In this document: positions 17,404 to 26,316 of the stretch, piece after piece
Position numbering within the stretch: the stretch's first letter is position 1
Layout: the number at the start of each line of letters is the position of its first letter
The notes under the pieces: generated by a model
What the model was told of the DNA's origin: nothing
The model's input: only the letters and a program-made list of their open reading frames with translations
Database searches by the model: none
Program-made: the position numbers and the translations under genes
NCBI RefSeq assembly: GCF_001672915.1
Contig: NZ_LZKR01000004.1
Coordinates: forward strand, 124,001 to 188,000
Length of the DNA stretch: 64,000 nt
From: Mycobacterium sp. 1245805.9
GTDB taxonomy: Bacteria > Actinomycetota > Actinomycetes > Mycobacteriales > Mycobacteriaceae
Direction of reading: 5' to 3'

Positions 17404-20276
17404 GGCGTCTCGCCGAGACTGCGCTCAGCGCGTGATTTCCCCGACCAACCGCGACCTGTGCGCAGTCTCGGCGCGGGGTGCGGCCACCAATTGGCCTTCC
17501 CCACCAACGCCGCCAGGGCCGGCACCGTGACGGTGCGAACCACGAACGTGTCGATCAAAATGCCCATGCCGATGATGAATCCGGTCTGCACCATCGTCGA
17601 GAGGCTGCCGAACAGCAGGCCGGACATCGACGCGGCGAAGATGATGCCGGCCGAGGTGATGACGCCACCCGTCGAACGCACCGCGCGGACGATGCCCGAG
17701 CGCACGCCCGTGCGGGACTCCTCACGAATCCGCGTGATCAGCAACAGGTTATAGTCCGCCCCGACCGCGACCAACACGATGAACGCCGTCGCCTGCACGT
17801 TCCAGTAGATCGGCTGGTGCAGCACGAACTGGAAGAAGACCACTCCCACGCCCACCGCCGACAAGAACGAGATCACCACGGACGCAATGAGATACAGCGG
17901 GGCCACGATCGCGCGCAGCAGCAGGATGAGGATCACGAAGACGATGAGCAGCGTCATGGCCACGATCAGCCGAACGTCGTGGTCGTAGTAGCCGCGAATC
18001 GCGCTGTACATCGCGGTCGTCCCGACCATGGATATCGACGCGTCCGCGAGTGAGGTGTTGGGCTGGGCGCCGCGCGCCGTGTCGAGGATCGACGCGACCT
18101 GATCCATCGCGGCCGTGCTGAACGGGTCGAACTTCGTTTCGACCAGGTAGCGCGCCGAGTGCCCGTCGGGCGAGATGAACAGCTTGGCGGCGTTCTTGAA
18201 GTCGTTCGAGCTCAGCACCTGCGGCGGGATGTACATGCCCGCCATGGATTGCCCTGTGGCGTCGCGCTTCATCGAGAGCAGCAGGTCGGCCGCCTGGTTC
18301 ATCCCGGTGCCCATCCGCTTGGTCTGGTCGACGAGCGCCCGCACCCCGTCGGCCAGCCGCCGGCTGCCGTCGGCCAGCCGGTCGGCGGCCGCCTGCAGGC
18401 CGGCGATCTTCTGCGCCATGCCCGCGGTGCTGCCGCCGGCCGCCCGCAGGCTGTTGGAGGCCGTGGCCAACAGCGTCGTCATGCTCTGCACCGCCGCCTG
18501 CACGCCCGGTGCCGCAGCCGGCGCGGCGAAACCCGCGGCGGCGGCGACGTTGGCCAGCGTCGAGACCGGCCCGGTCGCGAGACCGCGCACGTTGTCCAGG
18601 AGGTTGGCCGCCGCGCCGAGCTGCTGCTGGGCCTGGCTCAGCGTCGCGGTGAGCTGGGTGATAGGCCCTGCGGCGCCGCGGAGTTTTTCGCGAATTTCGG
18701 CGAGGCTTGCCGCCAGCTGATCGCCGCCGCGGGTCAGCGCGTCGAGGTCGCCGGCGCGGTCGGTGATCTGCGTCGAGGCGTCCTCGAGCTTGGAACCGAC
18801 CGCCCCGGCCTGGGAGCTGAGCTTGGCCTGATCGAGCGGCTGGCCGTCGGGCCGCGTGATGCCCCGCACCGCGGCGATGTTGGGCAGCTGCGACACGCGT
18901 TGCGCCATCTGATCCAGGTCGGCCAGGGCACGCGACGTCCGCAGGTCCTGTGGTGAGCGGACGTAGATGTATTGCGGCAGCAGGGCGCTCGTCGAAAAGT
19001 GGTTCTCCATCGCGGAGAAGCCGACATTGCTCGGCGCCGACCGCGGCAGCTGCAGGCGGTCGTTGAAGGTGGGTCGGAGGAAGGCCGCGCAGCCGGCCAG
19101 CGCGACCAACACCGAAAGGCTCACCAGCAGATGCGTTTTGGGCCGGCGGACCAGGTGGACGGCGGAACGCTGCCACAGGCGCCCGGTCAGCGGCGGTCGC
19201 GGCGCCACCCAACCGCGCCGACCGGCCAGCACCAGGATCGCGGGCAACAGCGTGATCGCGGCAAGGAACGCGATCGCAATCGAAACGGCAAGCGCCGGGC
19301 CGATACTCGTGAACGCGGGCAGGCGGGTGAAGACCATGCCGAGGAAGGTGACGGCCACGGTGGCCGCCGACCCGGCGATCACCTCCCCGATGGAACTCAG
19401 CGCCTTTTGCACGGCCCGGTCGGAGTCGACGCCGGAGCGGATGTACTCGTGGTAACGGCTGATCAGGAAGACGGCGTAGTCGGTGCCGGCGCCGAAGATC
19501 ATGGCCGTCATCAGCCCGATCGTCAACGCGGAGATGCCGAGCCCGACCTGAGCCAGCGCGGACACCACGCCCTGAGCCGACGCCACCGAAACCCCGATGG
19601 TGATCAACGGCAGCAACACGGTCACGGGCCGCCGGTAGATCACCAGCAGGATGATCAGCACGAACAACGCGGTGACGATCTCGGTGATGTGCAAGTCGCG
19701 GGCCGTGACCAGCGACATGTCGCCGACCATGGCGGCCTGGCCGGTCACGTCCGCGGTCAGCGGGGTGCCCGCGGTGGAGTGCTTGACGGTGTCCGTGATC
19801 CGTTGGTACGCCTGCGAGGACTCGGGAGACCCGGCGGGCGCGCGCAGCATCACCGCGAGATAGAACGCCTTGTTGTCCGCGCTGACCATCAGCGGGCGCA
19901 GGGCGGGCGTGGTCGCGACGTCCTGCACGCCGGTCACATCGCGGGTGTCGTCACGCAATGTGGTGGCCAGCCTGCGGTAGGCATCCTCGTCAGCCGGCTG
20001 CAGACCCCGATTGTCGGTGAGCACGACGATCAGGACGTTCTGGGCGGATTCCCCGAAGTCCTTGGCCATCTGCTCGGCCGCGGCCATCGCCTTGGGCGGC
20101 AGCGGTTGTACGGTCTGGCCTTCGACCACCTTCGTCAGCGGGGGGAAAGCCACTGCCAGCACGGCCACCACGGCGGCCCAGGCGGCGATCATGAGCCAGG
20201 GCGCGCGCACGACGACGCGGCCCAGCGCCCCAAACGCGCCGGTGCCTGCCTTGGACGTAGCGGACTCTTTGGTCAT
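17337..20276 (-). CDS. mmpL: MmpL-family (RND superfamily) lipid transporter
   Basis: From ATG 20276 (AGGGG at good spacing) this encodes 979 residues: N-terminal helix, a large extracytoplasmic loop, helices with the GTDYAVFLISRYHEY motif (proton relay D-Y pair), a second large loop rich in Ala/Gln coiled segments, and a second GADYNLLLITRIREES helix. MmpL proteins export cell-envelope lipids and often sit beside PapA acyltransferases, as here. The tail after about ANWWPHPAP is unusual: it runs through an inverted repeat (17411-17473) and overlaps the response-regulator gene, so the native stop may have been lost. Its promoter region carries motif copy 2. Confidence 0.93.
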   Translation of the reverse strand: MTKESATSKAGTGAFGALGRVVVRAPWLMIAAWAAVVAVLAVAFPPLTKVVEGQTVQPLPPKAMAAAEQMAKDFGESAQNVLIVVLTDNRGLQPADEDAYRRLATTLRDDTRDVTGVQDVATTPALRPLMVSADNKAFYLAVMLRAPAGSPESSQAYQRITDTVKHSTAGTPLTADVTGQAAMVGDMSLVTARDLHITEIVTALFVLIILLVIYRRPVTVLLPLITIGVSVASAQGVVSALAQVGLGISALTIGLMTAMIFGAGTDYAVFLISRYHEYIRSGVDSDRAVQKALSSIGEVIAGSAATVAVTFLGMVFTRLPAFTSIGPALAVSIAIAFLAAITLLPAILVLAGRRGWVAPRPPLTGRLWQRSAVHLVRRPKTHLLVSLSVLVALAGCAAFLRPTFNDRLQLPRSAPSNVGFSAMENHFSTSALLPQYIYVRSPQDLRTSRALADLDQMAQRVSQLPNIAAVRGITRPDGQPLDQAKLSSQAGAVGSKLEDASTQITDRAGDLDALTRGGDQLAASLAEIREKLRGAAGPITQLTATLSQAQQQLGAAANLLDNVRGLATGPVSTLANVAAAAGFAAPAAAPGVQAAVQSMTTLLATASNSLRAAGGSTAGMAQKIAGLQAAADRLADGSRRLADGVRALVDQTKRMGTGMNQAADLLLSMKRDATGQSMAGMYIPPQVLSSNDFKNAAKLFISPDGHSARYLVETKFDPFSTAAMDQVASILDTARGAQPNTSLADASISMVGTTAMYSAIRGYYDHDVRLIVAMTLLIVFVILILLLRAIVAPLYLIASVVISFLSAVGVGVVFFQFVLHQPIYWNVQATAFIVLVAVGADYNLLLITRIREESRTGVRSGIVRAVRSTGGVITSAGIIFAASMSGLLFGSLSTMVQTGFIIGMGILIDTFVVRTVTVPALAALVGKANWWPHPAPRLRTGRGWSGKSRAERSLGETPHRRIGRLSLAANSCSGRPVVP
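17411..17473. repeat. Inverted repeat, core CGAGACTGCGC, at mmpL 3' end
   Basis: Perfect 14 bp arms: CGCCGAGACTGCGC (17411-17424) and its complement (17460-17473), 35-base loop. The same core recurs in the hairpin at 20434-20498. It lies just past the response-regulator stop, inside the extended mmpL frame. It may be a small extragenic palindromic element or terminator. Confidence 0.6.
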
Positions 20277-20366
20277 GGTGAAACCCCTCATAGTCTGGCC
20301 GCGAACGACTTTCGCCTCGGTTACACGGAACTTATGGCGCCGTGGGCAGCCGCGTCTCGCTTGTCA

Positions 20367-20414
20367 GCGATAGTCGGAATTAGCCGCGATTCCACGGTTT
20401 TGCGCGTTGTGCTC
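20367..20414. promoter_or_regulatory. Copy 2 of shared element upstream of mmpL
   Basis: 48 bp that match 24839-24886 at about 38 positions without gaps, including GCGATAGTCG and CGAT-N7-TTTTGCGCGTTGTGCTC (20387-20414). It lies 91 bp before the mmpL start. Probably a binding site or promoter part for a shared regulator; the adjacent two-component regulator is a candidate. Confidence 0.55.
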
Positions 20415-20433
20415 GCGCGTCGCGGCGGTGGTG

Positions 20434-20498
20434 GCGTCGAGTCTGCGCTCAGAGCGTGGTGGACCCGCGTTGAGGCGCGCTGAGCGCAGTCTCGACGC
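20434..20498. repeat. Long inverted repeat at 3' end of an acyltransferase gene
   Basis: Arms 20434-20456 and 20476-20498 pair at 21 of 23 positions, loop 19 bases. Core CGAGnCTGCGCTCAG is shared with 17411-17473. It contains the last codons and stop of the acyltransferase gene, so its final residues are repeat-encoded. It could act as a terminator or be a mobile palindromic unit. Confidence 0.65.
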
Positions 20499-21822
20499 AA
20501 TGGGTCGCGAAGCCCAACGTGGCGTCGAGTGAGAAGTCACGCAGCGCGCCCGAAAGGTCGCTCCGCAGAACCTCATTCGAGTCGGGGCGGCCCGGCTGAT
20601 ACGCGACGACCGAGACGAAAACCTGGCCGTTCGCCCGGCCCGAGGCCAGCGACAGCATGCCGCCGAACCGGTCCATGACGGCGGTGGTCGTGTCGGGGTG
20701 GGGAGCCCTGATGGCGAAGTGGTCGGCGTCGGTGCCGTCCGGGCGGCAGACGCCCGGGTTGAGGTCGCCGAGGTTGGACGCGACGACGGCGGTGGGGCTG
20801 CCGGCGGCCACACCGACGAGGCGCCTGATCAACCACTGCGGCATCAACGGAACGAGGGGCAGCAATTCGCGCCGCCGGTCGGGGGTGTCCTGCAGCCGGA
20901 TCAGCGCCTGCTTGGTCGAGGCGCGGATGTCGCGCAGGTCGGTCGCCGCGGGCGCGGGGTCGACGGTGACGTCGGCGTCGGCGACGGCGTTGGCGCGGGT
21001 GTCACCGAGGGTGCGCTCGTTGACGGGTATCGCCAGGGTGACCCGGCCGTCGGGGGTGACCCGTCCCGCGCGGTGGGCGAGTCGTGCGGCCAACCCCGCG
21101 AGCAGGGTGTTGCTGGTCCCGCCGAGCGCCGCCGCGCGGGCGTCCCACTCGTCGGCGTCGACGAACACCGTTTCCGTTGGGAGCGTGATGGATTGGCTTG
21201 GGGCGGCGGGCGGTGGCGTGGACGGCCCGGCCGTGGCGACACCGGCCCGCGCCTGACGCGCCGCGCTGGCCAGGGCCCGGCCGATTTCCGGGATGTCGCG
21301 CGCGGCCTGGCGGGCGTCCTCGCGCAGCGAGCGCCAGCGCCGGCGCGACGCCGCGGCGGGCCAGCTGACCGGATCGGGTCGGCCGGAAGCCGCGTCCGCC
21401 AACGCATCGCACAGGCCGATGCCGTCGGTGAGGGCGTGCGGGATGACCAGGCTGACGCCCGCGCCGCCGTCGGTGAACGGCAGCACCGCCAGGTGCCATT
21501 CGGGTCCGCGCTCGACATCCAGCGGCGTGGCCGCTTGCTCGCGCAGCCAGCCGTCGAACTCGTGGCGCGGCCTCGGCGTCGTGACGATCTCCAGCCGGGA
21601 CCGGCCGCTGGTCGAGACCCACCGGTCGCGGCCGAACGGCAGCGCCGATCGTTCGACGCGCCGCGATAGCCGTCCCCGCAGCAGGTTTCGATGAAATCGC
21701 CGCAGGCCGTCGAGGTCGATCTCCCGGTCGTACACCCAAACGCACTGCAGCAGGCCGAGAACACCGGTCGCACGGTCCAGGCTGGCGAAGGTCTGGTCGA
21801 ACAGGTCCAGTGTGTTGTTCAT
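20449..21822 (-). CDS. Condensation-fold/WES-like acyltransferase, paralogue B
   Basis: Encodes 457 residues from ATG 21822. Contains one HxxxDG motif (IPHALTDGIG, His129 and Asp133) and a late NLGDLNPGV block in the place where wax-ester synthases and condensation domains carry their second motif. These enzymes join acyl-CoA or carrier-bound acyl groups to an alcohol or amine. It is a close tandem paralogue of the next gene upstream, with motif positions identical and a 5 bp gap between them. The last 15 or so residues are encoded by the inverted repeat. mmpL follows, so the product may be an exported lipid. Confidence 0.82.
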   Translation of the reverse strand: MNNTLDLFDQTFASLDRATGVLGLLQCVWVYDREIDLDGLRRFHRNLLRGRLSRRVERSALPFGRDRWVSTSGRSRLEIVTTPRPRHEFDGWLREQAATPLDVERGPEWHLAVLPFTDGGAGVSLVIPHALTDGIGLCDALADAASGRPDPVSWPAAASRRRWRSLREDARQAARDIPEIGRALASAARQARAGVATAGPSTPPPAAPSQSITLPTETVFVDADEWDARAAALGGTSNTLLAGLAARLAHRAGRVTPDGRVTLAIPVNERTLGDTRANAVADADVTVDPAPAATDLRDIRASTKQALIRLQDTPDRRRELLPLVPLMPQWLIRRLVGVAAGSPTAVVASNLGDLNPGVCRPDGTDADHFAIRAPHPDTTTAVMDRFGGMLSLASGRANGQVFVSVVAYQPGRPDSNEVLRSDLSGALRDFSLDATLGFATHCVETALSAPQRGSTTL

Positions 21823-21827
21823 GGTCT

Positions 21828-23192
21828 TCAAATCCTTGTCGCTTGGGCCGCGAGGGGACGCGACCAATCGTCGACGGGGTCGAGCGAGAATTCGTCCAGG
21901 ACGCTCGAAAGGGCTTGGCGCAGAATGCCCGTCGAGTTGGACCGCCCCGGCTGATACGCCTGCACCGATACGAACACGTGCCCGTTCACCCGCGCCGACA
22001 GCAAGGCCAGCACCCCGCCGATGCGATCCAGCGTGGCCTTGGTCATGCCCGGGTAAAGCGACGTCACCCAGACGAAGTCGGCGTCGGTGCCGTCCGGCCG
22101 GTTCACCGCCGCGGGGGCGGCGCCGATGTTGGACGAGACGACACCGGTCGCGTTGCCGGTGGCGACCCCGACGCATCGCTTGGCGAGCCGTTTGGGCAGC
22201 AGCGGAACGAGGGGCAGCAGCGCCTCCCGCTCGTCGGGCGCCTCGTGCCGCTGGATCAACGCCTGCTTGGTGGCCGCGCGGATCTGGCGCAGGTCCGTTG
22301 CCGCGGGCGCCGGGTCGACCGTGACGTCGACGTTGGCGACGGCGTTGGCGCGGGTGTCGTCCGCGGTGCGCTCGCTCACGGGTATCGACAAGGTGACCGA
22401 ACCGTCCGTGCCGACGCGTCCCACCCGCTCGGCGAGGCGGGCGGCGACGCCCGCGAGCAGCGCGTTGCTGGTCCCACCGAGCGCCTCCGCGCGGGCGTCC
22501 CACTCGTCGGCGTCGATGAAGATCGTCGCCGTCGGGATGGTCACGGGCCCGTCCACGGCCAGCGGCATGGGCGGTGGGGCGGCGGGTGCGGCGCCAACGC
22601 GGTTGCGCCGCGCGGCTCGGGCGGCGGCGGCCGCCGCGACCATGGCGCGCCCGACGCTGGGAAGGTCGCGCGCGGCCTGGCGGGCGTCCTCGCGCAGGGC
22701 CTGCCACCGCCGGCGCGACCCCTCGGCGGGCCAGTCGATGGCGCTGTCGTAACCGCATGCCGCTTCCACCACCGCGAGGCAGCCCGCCATGCCGTCGGCC
22801 AGGCTGTGCAGGCCGACCAGGCTCACGCCGGCGCCGCCGTCGGTGAACGGGAGCACCGCCAGGTGCCAGCCGGGCCCGCGCTCGGCGTCCAGCCGCGTGG
22901 CGGCCTGCTCGCGCAGCCAGGCGTCGAACTCCTCGCGTGGCCGGGGCGTCGCGACGATCTCGAGCTCGGACTCGTGGCTGGGCGACACCCAGCGGTGCCG
23001 GCCGAACGGCAGGGGCGAGCGCTCGATGCGGCGCGAAAACCGTCCCCGCTGCAGGTGGCGGTGGAACCGGCGCAGGCCGTCGAGGTCGATGGCGCGGTTG
23101 TACACCCAGACGCACTGGCCCACGCTGGTGACGTTGGTCGCCTCCTCGAAGCGGAAGACGGTCTGGTCGAACAGATCGAGTAGGTTGTTCAT
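21828..23192 (-). CDS. Condensation-fold/WES-like acyltransferase, paralogue A
   Basis: Encodes 454 residues with HxxxDG in GLHSLADGMAG (His129, Asp133), a middle block ADEWDARAEALGGTSNALLA shared nearly word for word with paralogue B, and SSNIGAAPAAVNRPDGTDAD in the second-motif region. The N-terminus MNNLLDLFDQT also matches paralogue B. AAAGGA precedes the start. It sits 27 bp downstream of the PapA-like gene and 5 bp upstream of paralogue B, so the three form one operon. Acceptor and acyl donor are unknown. Confidence 0.82.
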   Translation of the reverse strand: MNNLLDLFDQTVFRFEEATNVTSVGQCVWVYNRAIDLDGLRRFHRHLQRGRFSRRIERSPLPFGRHRWVSPSHESELEIVATPRPREEFDAWLREQAATRLDAERGPGWHLAVLPFTDGGAGVSLVGLHSLADGMAGCLAVVEAACGYDSAIDWPAEGSRRRWQALREDARQAARDLPSVGRAMVAAAAAARAARRNRVGAAPAAPPPMPLAVDGPVTIPTATIFIDADEWDARAEALGGTSNALLAGVAARLAERVGRVGTDGSVTLSIPVSERTADDTRANAVANVDVTVDPAPAATDLRQIRAATKQALIQRHEAPDEREALLPLVPLLPKRLAKRCVGVATGNATGVVSSNIGAAPAAVNRPDGTDADFVWVTSLYPGMTKATLDRIGGVLALLSARVNGHVFVSVQAYQPGRSNSTGILRQALSSVLDEFSLDPVDDWSRPLAAQATRI

Positions 23193-23219
23193 TTCGCTGG
23201 GTCCTTTCGTCGTTACGGT

Positions 23220-24689
23220 CTAGAGGCTGATGACCGGGATGCCGTGTTGCGAATTCGCGTGTTCCGCAACGACGTTCACCCAGTCCGAGGTGGTGTTGAC
23301 GGCGTACGCGAACGCCTGAGTCAATGCCGCGAGGTAGCGGTGCACCGACTTGCGGGCCGTCGCGTTGTCCGGGAAGGAGATCGTCGCCGTGGTCTTGTCG
23401 TTCTGACGGTTGATCCACAAGTTGATTCCGCCGTGCGACAGGTTGTCGGCGTAGGTGCCGAAGTTGGCCTGCTCGAACAGTGTGGCGGCGGGTATCTTGC
23501 GAAAGTCCATGAAAGACACCATCATTGCCCGGGCCGTGGGGGGCGCGATGCCTTCCGGTGCGGCGAGCGCCAGCGCCCGCTCCACGGGCACAGCCGCGAG
23601 GTGCTTGGCGTCGTCGTAGGACTTCTGGGCCGCCCGGGCCGCCTCGGCAAACGTGGTGGCGCCGATCGGCACGGTGACCGGAACCAGGTTGGCGAACCAG
23701 CCGACGGTCATCGAGTCGACGCCCGGCGTCCGCGTGTCGTATGCCGTGAAACCGTGGTAGGTCTCGGTGCCGGTGAACTCGTGCTCGGCCAGGGCCGCGC
23801 AGGCCAGCACTCCCCCGCTGAATCGGGCGTCGGCCGCGTGGCAGGCGATCTCGAAGGCGTCAGTTGCGTCGGCGTCCAGCAGGTCGACCGTCAGGAAGGT
23901 GCCCTTGTTGCCGGCCTTGTCACCGGCCTCGGTGTCGCCGACCTGGAGCGGAAAGCTCGGCCAGTCGCCGCGCGTGTCGCGCGCGAACTCGATCCAGTCC
24001 CGGATCCCCGGGGAGGACGCGGTCAGGGCCGCCACCTGCTCGTGCTGCCGCGCGGCGTAGCTGCGGTAGCTCGCGATCCCCGGAAGGACTGGGCCGTCCG
24101 CGGTTTCGGCGCCGCCCTCGGACAGCTGCTCGTACATCAGGTTGATGTCGAAGAAGATCAGGCCGGCGGACATGCCGTCCATGTGCAGGTGGTCGATGCT
24201 GGCGTAGAACGTGAAATAGTCGGCGTGCTGGACGATGCCGAACGTGAAGCAATCCCATTCGAGCGTTTCCGGTGTGGTCGTCAGGGCGTGTGCGCGTATT
24301 TGTTCGCTGTCCATGTGCCCGAAGTCGGCCGGCACCAGGCCGATGACGTCGGGGTCGTCGATCGTCCGGCGGACGATGACGCCGCCGTCGAATTCGAACC
24401 AGTCGTGGTAGGCGTCGTGACGACGGACGTGCGCGTTGATCGTTGCGGTCATCGCCGCGATGTCGCAGACGCCCGGCATGTCCCACGCCACCACCATCAG
24501 GCGGGGCAACTGAGCGCCGGCCTTCTTGGCGTCGAATGCCGCGCGGAGGTGACGGCTCCGCTGGTAGGTCGGTGCGAGGTCGCTGCGCCGGGCGTTGCGG
24601 GCCGCGGCCCGCGCCGCGGCCGAAGCCGTCCAGGTGATAACCGAGCCTTCGCCCGGCTGCCATCCGTTGATGTTGCCCAGTGTGACCAT
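23220..24689 (-). CDS. PapA-like acyltransferase (condensation domain)
   Basis: Encodes 489 residues. The HxxxDG motif is in YASIDHLHMDGMSAG (His167, Asp171), followed by a block of helices and strands as in PapA proteins, and a late DSMTVGWFANLVPVTVPI block typical of condensation domains. PapA enzymes esterify trehalose or phthiocerol with polyketide acyl chains in mycobacteria. It is the first gene of the acyltransferase operon, with motif copy 3 in its 233 bp upstream region. Which PapA branch it belongs to cannot be told by eye. Confidence 0.85.
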   Translation of the reverse strand: MVTLGNINGWQPGEGSVITWTASAAARAAARNARRSDLAPTYQRSRHLRAAFDAKKAGAQLPRLMVVAWDMPGVCDIAAMTATINAHVRRHDAYHDWFEFDGGVIVRRTIDDPDVIGLVPADFGHMDSEQIRAHALTTTPETLEWDCFTFGIVQHADYFTFYASIDHLHMDGMSAGLIFFDINLMYEQLSEGGAETADGPVLPGIASYRSYAARQHEQVAALTASSPGIRDWIEFARDTRGDWPSFPLQVGDTEAGDKAGNKGTFLTVDLLDADATDAFEIACHAADARFSGGVLACAALAEHEFTGTETYHGFTAYDTRTPGVDSMTVGWFANLVPVTVPIGATTFAEAARAAQKSYDDAKHLAAVPVERALALAAPEGIAPPTARAMMVSFMDFRKIPAATLFEQANFGTYADNLSHGGINLWINRQNDKTTATISFPDNATARKSVHRYLAALTQAFAYAVNTTSDWVNVVAEHANSQHGIPVISL

Positions 24690-24838
24690 TTTCCCCGTCC
24701 CTTTGTGATGCCGCGCGCGCCTCGCGAATTGCCTTCTCGCCAGCCCGAATTGGGCTTCTGTGGTGCGCCTGCGCGGCTTATTCGGTTGTTTGCTGAAACC
24801 GAATTTACGGAGGGACGGAGCCGCTGTCGCCGTTGTGG

Positions 24839-24886
24839 GCGATAGTCGAAATAAGCGACGATTAAGTGCTTTTGCGCTTTGTGCTC
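24839..24886. promoter_or_regulatory. Copy 3 of shared element upstream of acyltransferase operon
   Basis: 48 bp aligned without gaps to 20367-20414 (about 38 identical), including GCGATAGTCG and CGAT-N7-TTTTGCGCTTTGTGCTC (24859-24886). It lies 150 bp before the operon start, in the same orientation to the downstream gene as copies 1 and 2 have to epimerase and mmpL. Confidence 0.55.
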
Positions 24887-24922
24887 AGGGGGCGCACGGC
24901 GCCGCGCTAAGAGGTGGGGCTG

Positions 24923-26107
24923 CTACAGCCCCGGCTGGTCGTCGATGATGCCCAGCCAGATCTGCGCCACGTCGATGGCCACCTTCTCGCTGATGAAGGC
25001 GTGCTGGGTGCCGGTGTAGATGTCGCGGAAGGCGCGCTCCAGCCGGCTGCCCTCCCGGATCGAGCTGGTGCCCGCCACCAGGTGCGCCCACTCGGCGCAG
25101 GCCCGGGCCGTGTCCGTCGCATAGACGGCGGCCACCCGCATGTCGGCCCGCAGGGCCGGCGTCAGCTCCTCGCCCGCGGCGACCGCGGCCTCGGCGATGG
25201 TGAACGCGTCGAGCACCAGCAGGCGCGCGGCGCGCCAGGCCGCCCGGTGGTGCGCCAGCCCCTTCTGGAACGTCGGGCGGCTGGCCAGCGCCGCCATGTC
25301 GCTCATCCGGAACTTCGTGGCGGCCAGCTCCTGGACGTCGTCGAGCATGCTTTTCGAAACCCCCAGCGCCCACGAGGCGTGACCCGCGGCAGTGACCGGC
25401 ATCAGGCCCATGCGCGTGGCCGGCGACGTGCCCCGGTACGGCTGCCGGACGAACAGCTCGAAGGTGCGGCTGTCGGGCACGAACACGTCCTGCGCGCTGT
25501 AGTCATACGAGCCGGTTCCCTTGAGCCCCTGCACGTACCAGCCGTCGTTGAAGCTGATCTGGTCGCGTGGGATGACGGCGACGCGCATCTCCGGGAAGCC
25601 TTCGCTGACCCAACGCATCTCGCCGTTGTCCATCGGAAAAAACCCTGCCGCGATGTACTGCGAGTGGCCGATGCCCGAGCCGAAGTTCCACGACCCGCTC
25701 ACGGTGTAGCCGCCGTCGACCGCGGTGCCCTGCCCGTTGGGGAAGAACTGGCCGCCCAGGGTGACGCGGTTGTCGTTGGCCGTGAACACCTCGGCGAAGC
25801 CGTCGTCGGGCAGATACGCCGCGGCGGCGAACGACGAGGGCAGGTTGGCGATACCGATCCACCCGAACGACCCGTCCTGCCAACCCATTTCGATCCAGGT
25901 TTCGATCATCGCGGCGAACGATGGTTCGACCCCGCCGGCCTCGACGGGGTTGAACGAGGACATCAGCCCGCTGGCCCACATCTCGTCGACGATCGCCGGG
26001 GTGAGTGTGCGCGCGCGTTCGGACTCGGCGGCTTCGGCCCGCACGAGATCGCGCATGCCGCGGGCGAGTGCGACCACCCGATCGTCGGTGTCGGCTATCG
26101 ACGTCAT
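24923..26107 (-). CDS. Acyl-CoA dehydrogenase-fold flavoprotein (HsaA/monooxygenase type)
   Basis: Encodes 394 residues with an N-terminal helical domain, a middle beta domain (TVSGSWNFGSGIGHSQYIAA, GLKGTGSYDYSAQDVFVP) and a C-terminal four-helix domain. The SGSWNFGSG and GTGSYD blocks match acyl-CoA dehydrogenases and the FMNH2-dependent hydroxylases related to HsaA and DszC. The catalytic Glu of true dehydrogenases is not evident, so an oxygenase role is possible. It precedes the acyltransferase operon on the same strand, with 233 bp between, and may be a separate unit. Confidence 0.85.
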   Translation of the reverse strand: MTSIADTDDRVVALARGMRDLVRAEAAESERARTLTPAIVDEMWASGLMSSFNPVEAGGVEPSFAAMIETWIEMGWQDGSFGWIGIANLPSSFAAAAYLPDDGFAEVFTANDNRVTLGGQFFPNGQGTAVDGGYTVSGSWNFGSGIGHSQYIAAGFFPMDNGEMRWVSEGFPEMRVAVIPRDQISFNDGWYVQGLKGTGSYDYSAQDVFVPDSRTFELFVRQPYRGTSPATRMGLMPVTAAGHASWALGVSKSMLDDVQELAATKFRMSDMAALASRPTFQKGLAHHRAAWRAARLLVLDAFTIAEAAVAAGEELTPALRADMRVAAVYATDTARACAEWAHLVAGTSSIREGSRLERAFRDIYTGTQHAFISEKVAIDVAQIWLGIIDDQPGL

Positions 26108-26316
26108 TGTCGTTTCCCATCATCGGTTGGAGAAAACTGATACCGGTGACCGTAGTTAATACCATTGCTGCGCGTTTCCGGGCGGACAGTCAGGAATTAG
26201 TGTGCGCTGACGGCTTTTCGCGGGTATCCACGGCGGCTCGCGTCGGCGTGTCGCCGCCCTGAGTGCACACTGAACGCCCAGGACTCACGCTCAACGCGGT
26301 GCCCTACCGTGTCTTT

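Noticed and set aside
21823..23418. N-terminal extension of paralogue B to 989 codons
   Set aside because: It overlaps paralogue A in another frame; MNNTLDLFDQ at 21822 matches the start of paralogue A.
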